A stretch of DNA of 64,000 bases from Bacteroidota bacterium (lineage in GTDB: Bacteria > Bacteroidota > Bacteroidia > Bacteroidales > Tannerellaceae), in the NCBI GenBank assembly GCA_023429375.1, contig JAEYVY010000007.1, positions 659,218 to 723,217 of the forward strand, given 5' to 3'. A program made the translations under genes and the position numbers. The notes below the pieces were generated by a model that was not told the origin of the DNA, made no database searches, and worked only from the letters and a program-made list of their open reading frames with translations. Positions 20,201 through 28,420 of the stretch are shown here, piece by piece (positions within the stretch are counted from its first letter, which is position 1; every line of letters begins with the position of its first letter).

Positions 20201-20665
20201 TTGTTTTATGGTATTAAATTGGATTTAGGCTATAAGAACTGGTCATTCTCTGCATTGGCACAAGGACAAGGTGATTATTACGTGAGTCCAATTGAAGGAA
20301 ACAGAGGTGTTGGACAAAACGTCTTTAAATGGATGACAAAAGACTATTGGACGCCTGAAAACTCGAATTCAAATCGTGCTCGTCCTTTCCACCGCGCAGA
20401 CCAATACTGGTCATATCTAAGTAATGCAAATACGTATTGGTTTGATAATTTGGCTTACTTACGATTGAAAAGCGTTATGGTTAATTATACAATACCACAG
20501 ACTTTGTCTCGTAAGATAGGCGTTTCAAAAGCAGATGTTTATCTCTCTGGCTACAATTTGTTCCTTATTTACTCGGCTCAAAAGAATTATGATCCGGAAG
20601 TAGGAAATCCTCAGGCATATCCAGCAATGAAATCTTTCAATATGGGAGTTAAGTTGACTTTTTGA
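17246..20665 (+). CDS. SusC/RagA TonB-linked outer-membrane transporter with STN signalling domain
   Basis: A 1139 aa importer that moves a bound nutrient across the outer membrane with TonB energy. Order of parts: signal peptide to about residue 40; STN domain at about 48-120 (LEEAIHEIEMQTNYMFVYN, TITEVLDDLFEGTNVKYKI), which contacts FecR; CarboxypepD_reg-like domain (ITGVVIDENDEPVIGANVVI); plug with DEVVVIGYG and SVLKDASAAIYGSRAANGVI; 22-strand barrel ending in MGVKLTF. The STN domain and the upstream sigma/FecR pair mean this receptor is also the sensor. The substrate cannot be deduced from the protein alone. Confidence 0.95.
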   Translation: MKSKLLWRYGVNKSKSHRNVLRPVFFQLVFLSFCIAYSSANELKKNNLEITINERNINLEEAIHEIEMQTNYMFVYNTQIDLSRVVSIDVKEETITEVLDDLFEGTNVKYKIDGTHIILSVSKNEKTPLLNQVSQKKNITGVVIDENDEPVIGANVVIKGTTIGTITDFDGRFSLEVSTGDVIEIRYVGYVQQSVVIDAQTSLSIKLIEDRQALDEVVVIGYGVQKKENLVGAVAAIQGEEIASTNAFDVTNAISGRLPGATVIQGSGEPGKDEAQILIRGRSTLGDRKGDSKPLNPLVVIDGIPDRSLYEIDPNDIESISVLKDASAAIYGSRAANGVILVTTKSGGSKKATLDYQFSLSLKTPTILPKLANAGEYSQYISDYQNYEGLSRLYSDRDIELFRSGIDPWEHPNSDWMGDLVKDWTTDTRHSLSLNGGHEKMRYYVSFGYRNNEAFYKQESTKYKQYNLRAKIDVPITDWLETSVQYGGFYTNRKYPTTDTYRIIGWATLVVPTVPSFWPTGEPGPDFEGGVNPVVNTSFDAGYDEQENYKNELTFRASIKPPMIEGLSIDAFFNYDVSNYNKKIFKKPWTLYYADYESAVRNSDGFITSMELQPRKRGLDSPELTQENSRSRKQMFNVSFNYGRTFGDHTFSIFGAFEQLEEDYFIFDAYRKYFISDLVQALNAGGEKDKTNSGSVSLYARQSWISRLNYSYKDKYLMEFIFRRDGSVKFAPSSRWGNFPALLLAWRASEESFWKENLSFIDYFKLRATYGKMGMDPGDPFQYINKYALSSGVTLGSSKDVVTKIYQSVIANPNITWEKQTTFNFGFDSQFLNQMFHLNTEFFFNRRSDILVKKNASVPSFTGLALPDENIGIVDNRGFEIDAGFHKTFGEVRLDLTGNVGLAKNKVKFMDEPERSVEWQRETGHPYGTKLVYNAIGIFKTQAEVDAYPHWAGAKPGDVIFEDYNGDGVINADDRILLDKTDAPELFYGIKLDLGYKNWSFSALAQGQGDYYVSPIEGNRGVGQNVFKWMTKDYWTPENSNSNRARPFHRADQYWSYLSNANTYWFDNLAYLRLKSVMVNYTIPQTLSRKIGVSKADVYLSGYNLFLIYSAQKNYDPEVGNPQAYPAMKSFNMGVKLTF

Positions 20666-20689
20666 CAGAATACATAATGATTAAATCGC

Positions 20690-22636
20690 ATGAAAATGAA
20701 GAAAAATAATTTGATATATAGATGTTGTGTTGTTATTGTTTCTGTTCTTCTAACAACTACATCTTGTGATAATGTCCTTAATCAAAGTCCTGTTGATTCA
20801 TTTAATGAAGAGACCCTATTTCAGGATATTAATTTAGTGGAAGCATTTTTATATCAATGCTATGACCAAATAGGTGGAGATCATGAAAATGTGTTAGGGA
20901 TGAAGGAAGATTTATTGTCTTCCTCAACAGATGAATTATTGAATATACATAGAGCAGGAGATGTAACTTTTACAAAAGGGACATTGACTCCTAGTTATTT
21001 AGGACATTTTGGTGGTACTAGTTCAACAGTTGGTAATCGATACAGCTTTATACTTTGGCATGATTTATACAAGAATATCAAGAATGTAAATACCTTGTTA
21101 GATGGTATAGATGATGTTCCAATAAGTAGTTCTGATGATGAGGCTAGACTCCAGCAGATCAAAGCAGAAGCATATTTCATAAGAGCTTTTGATTATACCA
21201 ATCTTCTTAGATCATATGGAGGATTAGTCCTTTCTGATACAAAATACGATTTGGAAGACGACTTTCTGTTACCTACAAGGTCAACGCTTCAAGAAACAGT
21301 GGAGTTCATTCTAAAGGATATTGAAAAAGCGATTGAAGGTTTGCCTCTGAAGACAGATATTGAACAAGGTAGAGCTACTAAAGGAGCTGCTGGAGCATTG
21401 AAGTCAAGGTTGCTTAGCTTTGTTTCCGGTAAGTTGACAAATGGAGGTTATGAAGCATCCAATGCATTAGTTTCCTTCAATAGCGGTACTCAAAAAGATC
21501 GTTTGTTGGCCGCCAAAAATGCCGCAAAGGATGTGTTAGATGGCAAATATGGTAATTACGCATTAACAGGTTCAACTAGTGAACCAGCAGCCAATCTGAC
21601 GGCAGAAGAAGTACAAGCCTATGCTGATAATTACGCAAGCATCTTTTTGCAAAAAGGGGCATGGGACGATGAAATAATCTTTGGCGTACAATATCTGAAT
21701 AAACAAGGGAATAGAGTTAGAAATAATATCTACTGGGGACCAAACGGATATAACTGTTGGGGTAATAATGAGCCAGTAGAAGATTTGGTTCGTCAATATG
21801 AAATGCAAGATGGTTCAGCGTTTCAATGGGATAAGTATAAACCTGGTGATATGAATGTGAGAGGCTTTACTAAAGCTGAATTTGAAGCAGACCCGAATCG
21901 CAATCCATATTTTGGAAGAGAACCACGTTTTTATGCTTCTATCTTATATGATGGAGCTCCTTGGAGAGCGAGAGCAGCGACCAATGATAAGGTTCAGATT
22001 GGTCATACCATCCAGAAACCAGGAAGTCAATTGATTGGAAAATCTGTTGCTGATTTGATGAATGAAATAGGTAAACTGGAGTCATTCCAAATAGGAGGAA
22101 TGGACTCTAGAAATGCGGCAAATCAAGCCTGGAATGGAACAAAAACGGGTTACTATATTCGAAAAATGCTAGATATCACTATTGATGGTGAAATAGATAA
22201 TAACGAAAATACCTGGGTTGAAATGAGATTGGCTGAGGTCATATTAGACTATGCAGAAGCTTGTATTGAACTTGGTGAAGTGGAAGAAGGGATGAAGGCT
22301 GTTAATTTGATTCGTAACAGAGCCGGACTTCCTAGCCGTTCATTAACTGCATCTCAAGCTCAAGCTCGTGAATGGTATAGACATGAAAGACTGATTGAAA
22401 TGATGGGTGAGGGTGATAGATGGTATTGTATCCGCAAATGGATGATTTGTGAAGACGTAATAAAGAGCTTTAGCCCGACTTATATTTATCATTTTGAAGA
22501 TGGTACTTCATTCTATATTTATAATACAACTACATTGGCAGATACTAGACAATGGAATAATAGACAGTATTGGTTGCCAATTTCTAACGATGAAATGAAT
22601 AAGGCTCCTCAGTTACAGCAAAATCCGGGATATTAA
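20690..22636 (+). CDS. SusD/RagB-family surface lipoprotein
   Basis: Surface lid that binds the nutrient and closes over the SusC barrel, 648 aa. The signal peptide ends in a lipobox-like TTTSC (Cys about residue 26), followed by DNVLNQSP. The body is helical with TPR-like repeats (IKAEAYFIRAFDYTNLLRSYGG; RLAEVILDYAEACIELGEVEEGMKAVNLIRNRAGLP) and the conserved C-terminal RHERLIEMMGEGDRWYCIRKW and YWLPISNDEM. It is the usual SusD position, 24 bases after SusC. Start ATG at 20690 or 20696. Confidence 0.95.
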   Translation: MKMKKNNLIYRCCVVIVSVLLTTTSCDNVLNQSPVDSFNEETLFQDINLVEAFLYQCYDQIGGDHENVLGMKEDLLSSSTDELLNIHRAGDVTFTKGTLTPSYLGHFGGTSSTVGNRYSFILWHDLYKNIKNVNTLLDGIDDVPISSSDDEARLQQIKAEAYFIRAFDYTNLLRSYGGLVLSDTKYDLEDDFLLPTRSTLQETVEFILKDIEKAIEGLPLKTDIEQGRATKGAAGALKSRLLSFVSGKLTNGGYEASNALVSFNSGTQKDRLLAAKNAAKDVLDGKYGNYALTGSTSEPAANLTAEEVQAYADNYASIFLQKGAWDDEIIFGVQYLNKQGNRVRNNIYWGPNGYNCWGNNEPVEDLVRQYEMQDGSAFQWDKYKPGDMNVRGFTKAEFEADPNRNPYFGREPRFYASILYDGAPWRARAATNDKVQIGHTIQKPGSQLIGKSVADLMNEIGKLESFQIGGMDSRNAANQAWNGTKTGYYIRKMLDITIDGEIDNNENTWVEMRLAEVILDYAEACIELGEVEEGMKAVNLIRNRAGLPSRSLTASQAQAREWYRHERLIEMMGEGDRWYCIRKWMICEDVIKSFSPTYIYHFEDGTSFYIYNTTTLADTRQWNNRQYWLPISNDEMNKAPQLQQNPGY

Positions 22637-22660
22637 ATGTTAATTTTAAATCATAATAAT

Positions 22661-23983
22661 ATGAATTTTACAAGAAGGAATTTTATTAAAACTGCTGGCG
22701 TAGCAACAGTAGGTACATTGATACCGAAAAATGCAGTATTTGCTTCAGAACCTGCTTGGTCGGCAAATAGCAATACTCTGAAAATTGGACTGATTGGATG
22801 TGGTGGCAGAGGAACAGGTGCGGCAGAAGAAGCATTAAATGCAGATCCTAATGTGGTTTTAAGTGCTATGGCTGATGCTTTTGGTGATCAACTGGAAGCT
22901 TCTTACAATAAGCTAAAAGCTAAGATGGGACAAAAAGTTCAAGTGTCTGACAGTAAGAAATTTGTAGGTTTAGATGCTTTTCAGAAATTGATTGACTCGG
23001 ATGTTGACGTTGTCTTATTAGCTGCTCCTCCCGCTTTCCGCCCAACACATCTAGAAGCTGCTATCAATGCAGGAAAACATGTTTTTTGTGAAAAGCCATT
23101 TGCTGTTGACGGACCAGGTTTGCGTCGCGTCATTATGGCTGCTCAAAAGGCAAGAGAAAAATCTATTTCTTTAGTTTCCGGTTTTTGCTGGAGATATCAT
23201 CTACCCAAAAGAGAAACGTTTGGCAGAGTTCTGAATGGGCAAATAGGTGAAATACAATCAGCCGAAGTAACATATAATACCGGTGAATTGTGGTTCAAAG
23301 AAAGACAAAGTGGATGGTCTGATTTTGAATACCAACTTAGAAACTGGCTGTATTACAACTGGCTATCTGGCGACCATATCATTGAACAAGCTATACATAG
23401 TATAGATATGATGCAATGGGCAATGGGTGATGCAATGCCTATTAGAGTAACCGGATCGGGTGGTAGACAGAAAAGGGTTGATCCAAAATTTGGTAATATA
23501 TTTGACCACTTTGCAGTAACCTATGAGTATTCAAATGGTGCAAAGGCTTATTTCTCTTGTCGTCAACAAGCAAATACAGCTCCTTCATATGCTGTTGAGC
23601 TAGTTGGTAAAGATGGTAAATGTATAGTTGACTGTCGTACAGGACTTCATCAAATAAAAGGAAAGAACCCTTGGAATTATACAGATGAAACGAAGTTTAC
23701 TGATGAGAATGCTTATCAGCGTTCTAAAGTCAGAAGTATGTATCAACAAGAACATGACGAACTCTTTGCTTCGATTAGAAATAATCAGCCTATGAACGAT
23801 GGTGATTGGATGACTCGCTCTAATTTAGTTGCTTTAGCTGGTAGAATGGCAGGCTATACAGGTCAATCAATTTCTTGTGAACAAGCATTGTGTTCTTTAG
23901 AAACGCTATTCCCAGAAAATGTTTCGTGGGATATGAAATACGATGTGCCAATTGCCATACCTGGTATTACTCCATTAAAATAA
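22661..23983 (+). CDS. Gfo/Idh/MocA-family oxidoreductase with Tat signal
   Basis: NAD(P)-dependent dehydrogenase family acting on sugars, inositols or glycosides. The N-terminus has a twin-arginine motif (TRRNFIK) and a hydrophobic stretch, suggesting export with bound cofactor. The Rossmann motif is GLIGCGGRGTG; the EKPFAVD motif supplies the conserved lysine of the family. The start at 22661 is preferred because it begins the Tat signal; the in-frame ATG at 22637 directly after the SusD stop adds eight residues. Paired with the isomerase that follows. Related exported pairs in Bacteroides and Parabacteroides take part in keto-glycoside metabolism, but that is only an analogy here. Confidence 0.88.
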   Translation: MNFTRRNFIKTAGVATVGTLIPKNAVFASEPAWSANSNTLKIGLIGCGGRGTGAAEEALNADPNVVLSAMADAFGDQLEASYNKLKAKMGQKVQVSDSKKFVGLDAFQKLIDSDVDVVLLAAPPAFRPTHLEAAINAGKHVFCEKPFAVDGPGLRRVIMAAQKAREKSISLVSGFCWRYHLPKRETFGRVLNGQIGEIQSAEVTYNTGELWFKERQSGWSDFEYQLRNWLYYNWLSGDHIIEQAIHSIDMMQWAMGDAMPIRVTGSGGRQKRVDPKFGNIFDHFAVTYEYSNGAKAYFSCRQQANTAPSYAVELVGKDGKCIVDCRTGLHQIKGKNPWNYTDETKFTDENAYQRSKVRSMYQQEHDELFASIRNNQPMNDGDWMTRSNLVALAGRMAGYTGQSISCEQALCSLETLFPENVSWDMKYDVPIAIPGITPLK

Positions 23984-23987
23984 GCGT

Positions 23988-24902
23988 ATGGAACGAAGAA
24001 ACTTTATTAAATCAGCAGCCGTACTATCCGGGATGTCCGTTGTTCCTTCTTTTGTAGCTGCTTCAATGCGGTCTCCTAAAATGGAGAGCAAGAAGAAGTT
24101 GAAAAAAGGTCTTGGATATGGAATGATTAAAGAGAAATTACCCCTGGTTGATCAATTCAAGATGGTAAAGGACCTTGGTTTTGATGGAATCGAATTTAAT
24201 GCGCCAGTAGATATACCTTTGAAAGATCTGCTGGAAGCAAAGGATAAGACAGGCATAGAAATACCAAGTGTAGTAAATAAAGACCATTGGTCAAAACCTC
24301 TTTCTCATCCTGATCCCAAAATTCGACAAGAGTGTATTGAGTCAATCGAGCAATCTTTGAAGGAAGTGAAAGAACTCGGGGGTGATACGGTTTTAGTAGT
24401 TCCTGGGGTTGTAAACGAGACGGTATCGTATGAAAAAGCCTATAATACAGCTTTGGCCTCTATTCGTAAACTTATTCCTGCAGTAGAGAAAACAGGTATG
24501 TATATAGGATTGGAGAATGTTTGGAATAACTTTATTTTGAGTCCTGTTGAAGCAAAACGTTTTGTGGATGAAATCAATCACCCATTGATAGGATGGTATT
24601 TCGACATAGGAAATGTATTGCGATACGGATGGCCCGAGCATTGGATTGAAACGTTAAATTCAAGGATTGTAAAACTACATATCAAGGAATTTAGTCGTGA
24701 GGCAATGAATAGCAAAGGGCTGTGGGAGGGCTTTAAAGTAGAACTTCTTGAAGGCGATAATAATTGGCCTGTAGTAATGGAGGCGGTAAAGAAGATTAAC
24801 TATTCAGGGGAATGGATCACTGCAGAAGTTGGCGGTGGTGACAGAAATCATCTAAAGAAGATTTCTGAACAAATGGATAAAATCTTTGCCTATTATAAAT
24901 AA
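23988..24902 (+). CDS. Sugar phosphate isomerase/epimerase-like TIM-barrel protein with Tat signal
   Basis: A 304 aa member of the xylose-isomerase-like TIM-barrel family. A twin-arginine signal is at the very start (ERRNFIKSAAV). Barrel segments with likely metal ligands are visible: DLGFDGIEFNAP, GLENVWNN, WYFDIGNVLRYG, KLHIKEF and TAEVGGGD, giving a Glu/Asp/His/Glu set. It probably rearranges or eliminates the product of the preceding dehydrogenase in the periplasm. It starts four bases after that gene and is the last gene before a strong terminator, so the locus runs from the sigma factor to here. Confidence 0.87.
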   Translation: MERRNFIKSAAVLSGMSVVPSFVAASMRSPKMESKKKLKKGLGYGMIKEKLPLVDQFKMVKDLGFDGIEFNAPVDIPLKDLLEAKDKTGIEIPSVVNKDHWSKPLSHPDPKIRQECIESIEQSLKEVKELGGDTVLVVPGVVNETVSYEKAYNTALASIRKLIPAVEKTGMYIGLENVWNNFILSPVEAKRFVDEINHPLIGWYFDIGNVLRYGWPEHWIETLNSRIVKLHIKEFSREAMNSKGLWEGFKVELLEGDNNWPVVMEAVKKINYSGEWITAEVGGGDRNHLKKISEQMDKIFAYYK

Positions 24903-24925
24903 TTTCCATTATTCTTTATTTTACG

Positions 24926-24966
24926 CAATGGAGATGACCGTAATGGTTCATCTCCATTGTTTTTTT
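24926..24966 (+). terminator. Terminator of the SusCD locus
   Basis: Perfect 12-base stem CAATGGAGATGA (24926-24937) / TCATCTCCATTG (24948-24959), then seven T. Confidence 0.9.
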
Positions 24967-25020
24967 CATCTCCTTGCAATAAGAGGAATTTGTAAATCAT
25001 TGTTTTTGTCATCTTTTACT

Positions 25021-25051
25021 TAAATTTGTAGACAGGCCTAAATAATAGGCC
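25021..25051 (+). promoter_or_regulatory. -7 box and start-site hairpin before a small ORF and the IMPase-like gene
   Basis: TAAATTTG (25021-25028) is an exact -7 element. About seven bases downstream, near the expected start of the RNA, lies a small hairpin GGCCTA-AATAA-TAGGCC (25035-25051). The -33 box is poor. Confidence 0.5.
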
Positions 25052-25056
25052 GTATC

Positions 25057-25167
25057 ATGCGTTATAGTTATCAGTGCAGTCCGAATGCAGTATATACACG
25101 GGATAATAAGAAAGCATGGATTTACTATTACCGGGACAAAAATGGCATGTATCTCTTTGGGCTGTGA
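25057..25167 (+). CDS. Candidate small ORF, 36 aa, unknown
   Basis: The sequence has an ATG at 25057 and a TGA ending at 25167, 36 residues beginning MRYSYQCSPNAVY and ending YYYRDKNGMYLFGL. It is rich in tyrosine and basic residues and has no transmembrane stretch. It sits between a -7 box/hairpin and the inositol-phosphatase-like gene, 31 bases before that gene's start, so it would be the first reading frame on that RNA. I do not recognise it. It may be a small protein, a leader peptide or chance. Confidence 0.35.
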   Translation: MRYSYQCSPNAVYTRDNKKAWIYYYRDKNGMYLFGL

Positions 25168-25198
25168 ATAGCTCCCGAACTATTTAAATTAATTGAAG

Positions 25199-25987
25199 AT
25201 GAAAGATTTGAAAGTGCTTGCTGATGAAGTTTGTGAAATCGCGAAAAGAGTAGGAGTGTTTTTGAGAGAGGAAAGGAAAGTTTTCTCGCTCAATAGTGTT
25301 GAAAGAAAAAGCGAGCACGATTATGTTTCTTATGTAGATAAGACTGCCGAAGTGATGCTTGTCGAAGAACTGGCAAAGCTTTTACCTGAAGCTGGTTTTA
25401 TTACAGAAGAAGACACAGTGGAAAAATCGACCAAGGCACTAAATTGGATCATTGACCCTTTGGACGGTACGACAAACTATATTCAAGATTTAGCCCCCTA
25501 TTGTATCAGTATAGCGCTGCGTGATGGTGATGATTTGTTGATAGGAGTGGTGTATGAAGTCTGTCTGGATGAGTGTTTTGCTGCCTGGCAGGATGGAGGA
25601 GCCTTCCTGAACGGACGGCAAATTCAGGTTTCAGCGAAACCCCTTAATCAGGCGCTGATTGGTTTGGATCTACCTTATAAAGCAGAAGAATATAAACCTG
25701 TTTTGTTGCGATTAGTCGATGAGCTTTGTGGTAAAGTTACCAGTTTGCGCCTTAATGGGTCGGCTGCTATGAGCCTCTGTTATGTAGCGGCAGGGAGATA
25801 TGACGGTTGGGTGGAGGCATTCCTTAAGCCTTGGGATTATTCGGCCGGAGTGCTAATCGTGCGTGAAGCCGGAGGCCGGATAACAGATTTTAGTGGCAGT
25901 GAACACATTCAGGATAAGCACCATATATTAGCATCTAATGGGGTGATTCACGAAGAGCTATTGAAATTACTACCCGCATATATGTAA
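25199..25987 (+). CDS. Inositol monophosphatase-family phosphatase (CysQ/SuhB-like)
   Basis: Magnesium-dependent phosphatase, 262 aa, of the group that includes inositol monophosphatase and 3'(2'),5'-bisphosphate nucleotidase. It has the metal motif IIDPLDGTTNYI with the upstream glutamates ITEED, and the second motif WDYSAGVLIVREAGG. Start ATG at 25199 is preferred to the TTG at 25193. Next to a FucP-like sugar transporter (24 bases downstream), a sugar or inositol phosphate substrate is possible; the sequence does not decide between substrates. Confidence 0.88.
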   Translation: MKDLKVLADEVCEIAKRVGVFLREERKVFSLNSVERKSEHDYVSYVDKTAEVMLVEELAKLLPEAGFITEEDTVEKSTKALNWIIDPLDGTTNYIQDLAPYCISIALRDGDDLLIGVVYEVCLDECFAAWQDGGAFLNGRQIQVSAKPLNQALIGLDLPYKAEEYKPVLLRLVDELCGKVTSLRLNGSAAMSLCYVAAGRYDGWVEAFLKPWDYSAGVLIVREAGGRITDFSGSEHIQDKHHILASNGVIHEELLKLLPAYM

Positions 25988-26011
25988 TAAAATCAATTAC
26001 TTACTCTATAC

Positions 26012-27235
26012 ATGGAAAATACTAAGCAGAAAAAATCAATCTTTGCTGCTCCCGGAGGGAAGAGCTATCTATTACCGTTTATTCTGGTCACATCACTTTT
26101 TTTAATGTGGGGGTTGGCTCACGGATTGTTGGATGTGTTGAACAAACATTTTCAGGAGACATTTACGATGACTAAAGCACAATCCGGACTTGTTCAGTTT
26201 TCCACCTATATTGCCTATGGTTTGTTCGGTATTCCGGCCGGCATATTTATGAAACGATATGGCTATAAAAAAGGTATATTACTAGGGTTGCTAATTTATG
26301 CTATTGGTGCCTTCAGTTTTATTCCCGCTGCATTTATGAATTCAGCCAATCCTTTTCTGGTTGCCTTATTTATTGTAGCTTGTGGTCTTTGTATCCTGGA
26401 AACGGCAGCCAATCCATATTCAACAGTGTTGGGGCCGAAGGAAAATGCTGCTCAACGCTTGAATTTATCGCAATCATTTAATGGGCTGGGATGGATATTG
26501 GGACCGTTTATTGGGGGGCAATTGATTTTAGGTGCCTCGGCAGAAGATACCATGGCTTTAACAAAGCCTTATATATTGACCGGCTTATGTGTAGTCGTCA
26601 TTGCCGTGTTGATTTCATTTACCAAACTACCTGAAATTATTGAGGAGGATGAGTCTCCTCAACAAATAAATAGTACTCAGAAACCTATGTGGCAGTACAA
26701 GCATTTTATTCTTGCTGTTATTGCTCAATTTATGTATTGTGCAGCCCAGACCGGTATATTTAGTTTTTTCATTAACTACGTAACCGAGCATGATTCGTCT
26801 ATTTCACCTGTTGAGGCAGCTAAATATCTGGCCTTTGGAGGTATGCTTCTCTTTATGATTGGGCGGTTGACTGGAAGTGCGGTGATGTCAAGATTTAGTC
26901 CGAATAATATTCTTGCTTTGTATTCTTTCATATGCTGTGTAACGATGGTTCTGGTTATCCTGCCGCTGGGTCATCTCTCTTTATATGCTTTGTATGTTAC
27001 GTTCTTCTTTATGTCGATCATGTTCCCAACCATTTTTGCTTTAGGATTGGCTGATATGGGAGTACACACTAAAAAAGCCTCTTCTTATATAATTGTAGGC
27101 GTTTCGGGAGGTGCCTTTGCTCCTATACTAATGGGTTATATTGGAGAAGAACATATGGCGATTGGGTTTATCGTACCGCTAATTTGTTTCTTATATATCC
27201 TCTTCTATGGGCTGAAAGGATATAAGTTGAGATAA
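26012..27235 (+). CDS. MFS sugar transporter, FucP/GluP-like
   Basis: A 407 aa membrane protein with about 12 hydrophobic helices. The sequence GLCILETAANPY carries the acidic residue conserved in the FucP group, and the first helix region LFLMWGLAHGLLDVLNKHF matches the same family. These proteins import L-fucose, glucose, galactose or similar sugars with protons. It follows the IMPase-like gene by 24 bases, so the two are probably co-transcribed. The precise sugar is not evident. Confidence 0.88.
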   Translation: MENTKQKKSIFAAPGGKSYLLPFILVTSLFLMWGLAHGLLDVLNKHFQETFTMTKAQSGLVQFSTYIAYGLFGIPAGIFMKRYGYKKGILLGLLIYAIGAFSFIPAAFMNSANPFLVALFIVACGLCILETAANPYSTVLGPKENAAQRLNLSQSFNGLGWILGPFIGGQLILGASAEDTMALTKPYILTGLCVVVIAVLISFTKLPEIIEEDESPQQINSTQKPMWQYKHFILAVIAQFMYCAAQTGIFSFFINYVTEHDSSISPVEAAKYLAFGGMLLFMIGRLTGSAVMSRFSPNNILALYSFICCVTMVLVILPLGHLSLYALYVTFFFMSIMFPTIFALGLADMGVHTKKASSYIIVGVSGGAFAPILMGYIGEEHMAIGFIVPLICFLYILFYGLKGYKLR

Positions 27236-27333
27236 GATATCGTGCGTATATGAAAATAAAAAGAGGGGTAAAGAGTTGCAGACTCGGAAGAAAGGCGTAA
27301 ATTTGTCTGGTTAATAAAAATACAGCAGTTGAG

Positions 27334-28353
27334 ATGATCGATAGGATAAAGACTCTGCTTAAGGAAGTAGAGGAATTAAAGGCTAATAATGCAGAAGAGC
27401 TGGAAGCCCTGCGTATTAAATATTTGAGTAAGAAAGGCGAGATTTCAGCACTGATGAATGATTTTCGAAATGTGGCCGCCGAACAAAAACGTGAGGTAGG
27501 TCAGTATTTGAATGAGCTGAAAGTTGCTGCCCAAGATAAGATCAATAGCCTGAAGGAAGAATTCTCAAATACAGGAAATGTCGATAATGATATTGACCTT
27601 TCTCGTACGTCTTATCCTATTTCTTTAGGTACACGTCATCCTATTTCCATTGTTAAGAAAGAAATATGTGACATCTTTGCTCGTTTGGGATTCAGTATTG
27701 CTGAAGGTCCTGAAATCGAAGATGACTGGCATGTATTCTCCTCATTGAACTTTGCTGAAGACCATCCGGCACGCGATATGCAGGATACATTCTTTATCCA
27801 ACACAATCCGGACGTGTTACTTCGTACGCATACTTCATCTGTACAGACAAGAGTAATGGAAAAGCAAGAACCGCCTATCCGTATTATCTGTCCTGGACGT
27901 GTGTATCGTAATGAAGCAATTTCTTACCGTGCGCATTGTTTCTTCCATCAAGTAGAAGCATTATATGTAGATAAAAACGTATCATTTGCCGATTTGAAAC
28001 AAGCACTGCTATTCTTTGCAAAAGAATTGTTTGGGCAAGAAACGAAAATCCGTTTGCGTCCTTCTTATTTCCCATTTACCGAACCATCGGCTGAGATGGA
28101 TATTTCTTGCAACCTGTGTGGAGGAAAAGGATGCCCTTTCTGCAAACATACCGGTTGGGTAGAAATATTAGGATGCGGTATGGTAGATCCGAATGTGCTT
28201 GAAAATTGTGGAATCAATAGTAAAATATATTCCGGCTACGCTCTAGGAATGGGTGTAGAACGGATTACAAATCTCAAATACCAAGTTAAAGACTTACGCA
28301 TGTTCTCTGAAAACGATGTTCGTTTCCTGAGACAGTTTGAGTCGGCCAATTAA
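27334..28353 (+). CDS. pheS: Phenylalanyl-tRNA synthetase alpha subunit
   Basis: Charges tRNA-Phe as part of an alpha2beta2 enzyme. The 339 aa protein has the N-terminal coiled-coil arm that contacts tRNA (residues 1-85) and the class II catalytic core: motif 2 RVYRNEAISYRAHCFFHQVEALYVD, and motif 3 GYALGMGVERITNLKYQVKDLR. A cysteine set (CNLCGGKGCPFCKHTGW) is seen before motif 3, as in many bacterial PheS. pheT is not adjacent. Identification is secure. Confidence 0.96.
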   Translation: MIDRIKTLLKEVEELKANNAEELEALRIKYLSKKGEISALMNDFRNVAAEQKREVGQYLNELKVAAQDKINSLKEEFSNTGNVDNDIDLSRTSYPISLGTRHPISIVKKEICDIFARLGFSIAEGPEIEDDWHVFSSLNFAEDHPARDMQDTFFIQHNPDVLLRTHTSSVQTRVMEKQEPPIRIICPGRVYRNEAISYRAHCFFHQVEALYVDKNVSFADLKQALLFFAKELFGQETKIRLRPSYFPFTEPSAEMDISCNLCGGKGCPFCKHTGWVEILGCGMVDPNVLENCGINSKIYSGYALGMGVERITNLKYQVKDLRMFSENDVRFLRQFESAN

Positions 28354-28378
28354 ATTGAAAACCTAAATCATTACCATC

Positions 28379-28403
28379 CCCCGGGCTTTTAACCGGCCCG
28401 GGG
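28379..28403 (+). promoter_or_regulatory. G+C-rich hairpin before crcB
   Basis: CCCCGGGC / GCCCGGGG with a nine-base loop, in otherwise A+T-rich DNA, 17 bases before the crcB ATG. It lacks a T run, so it is a poor terminator for pheS. It does not match the fluoride riboswitch consensus. A translational control hairpin is possible. Confidence 0.45.
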
Positions 28404-28420
28404 AAAACACATGAGGTTTT

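Noticed and set aside
28354..28420. Fluoride riboswitch before crcB
   Set aside because: The conserved core bases of that riboswitch are absent; only a simple hairpin is there.
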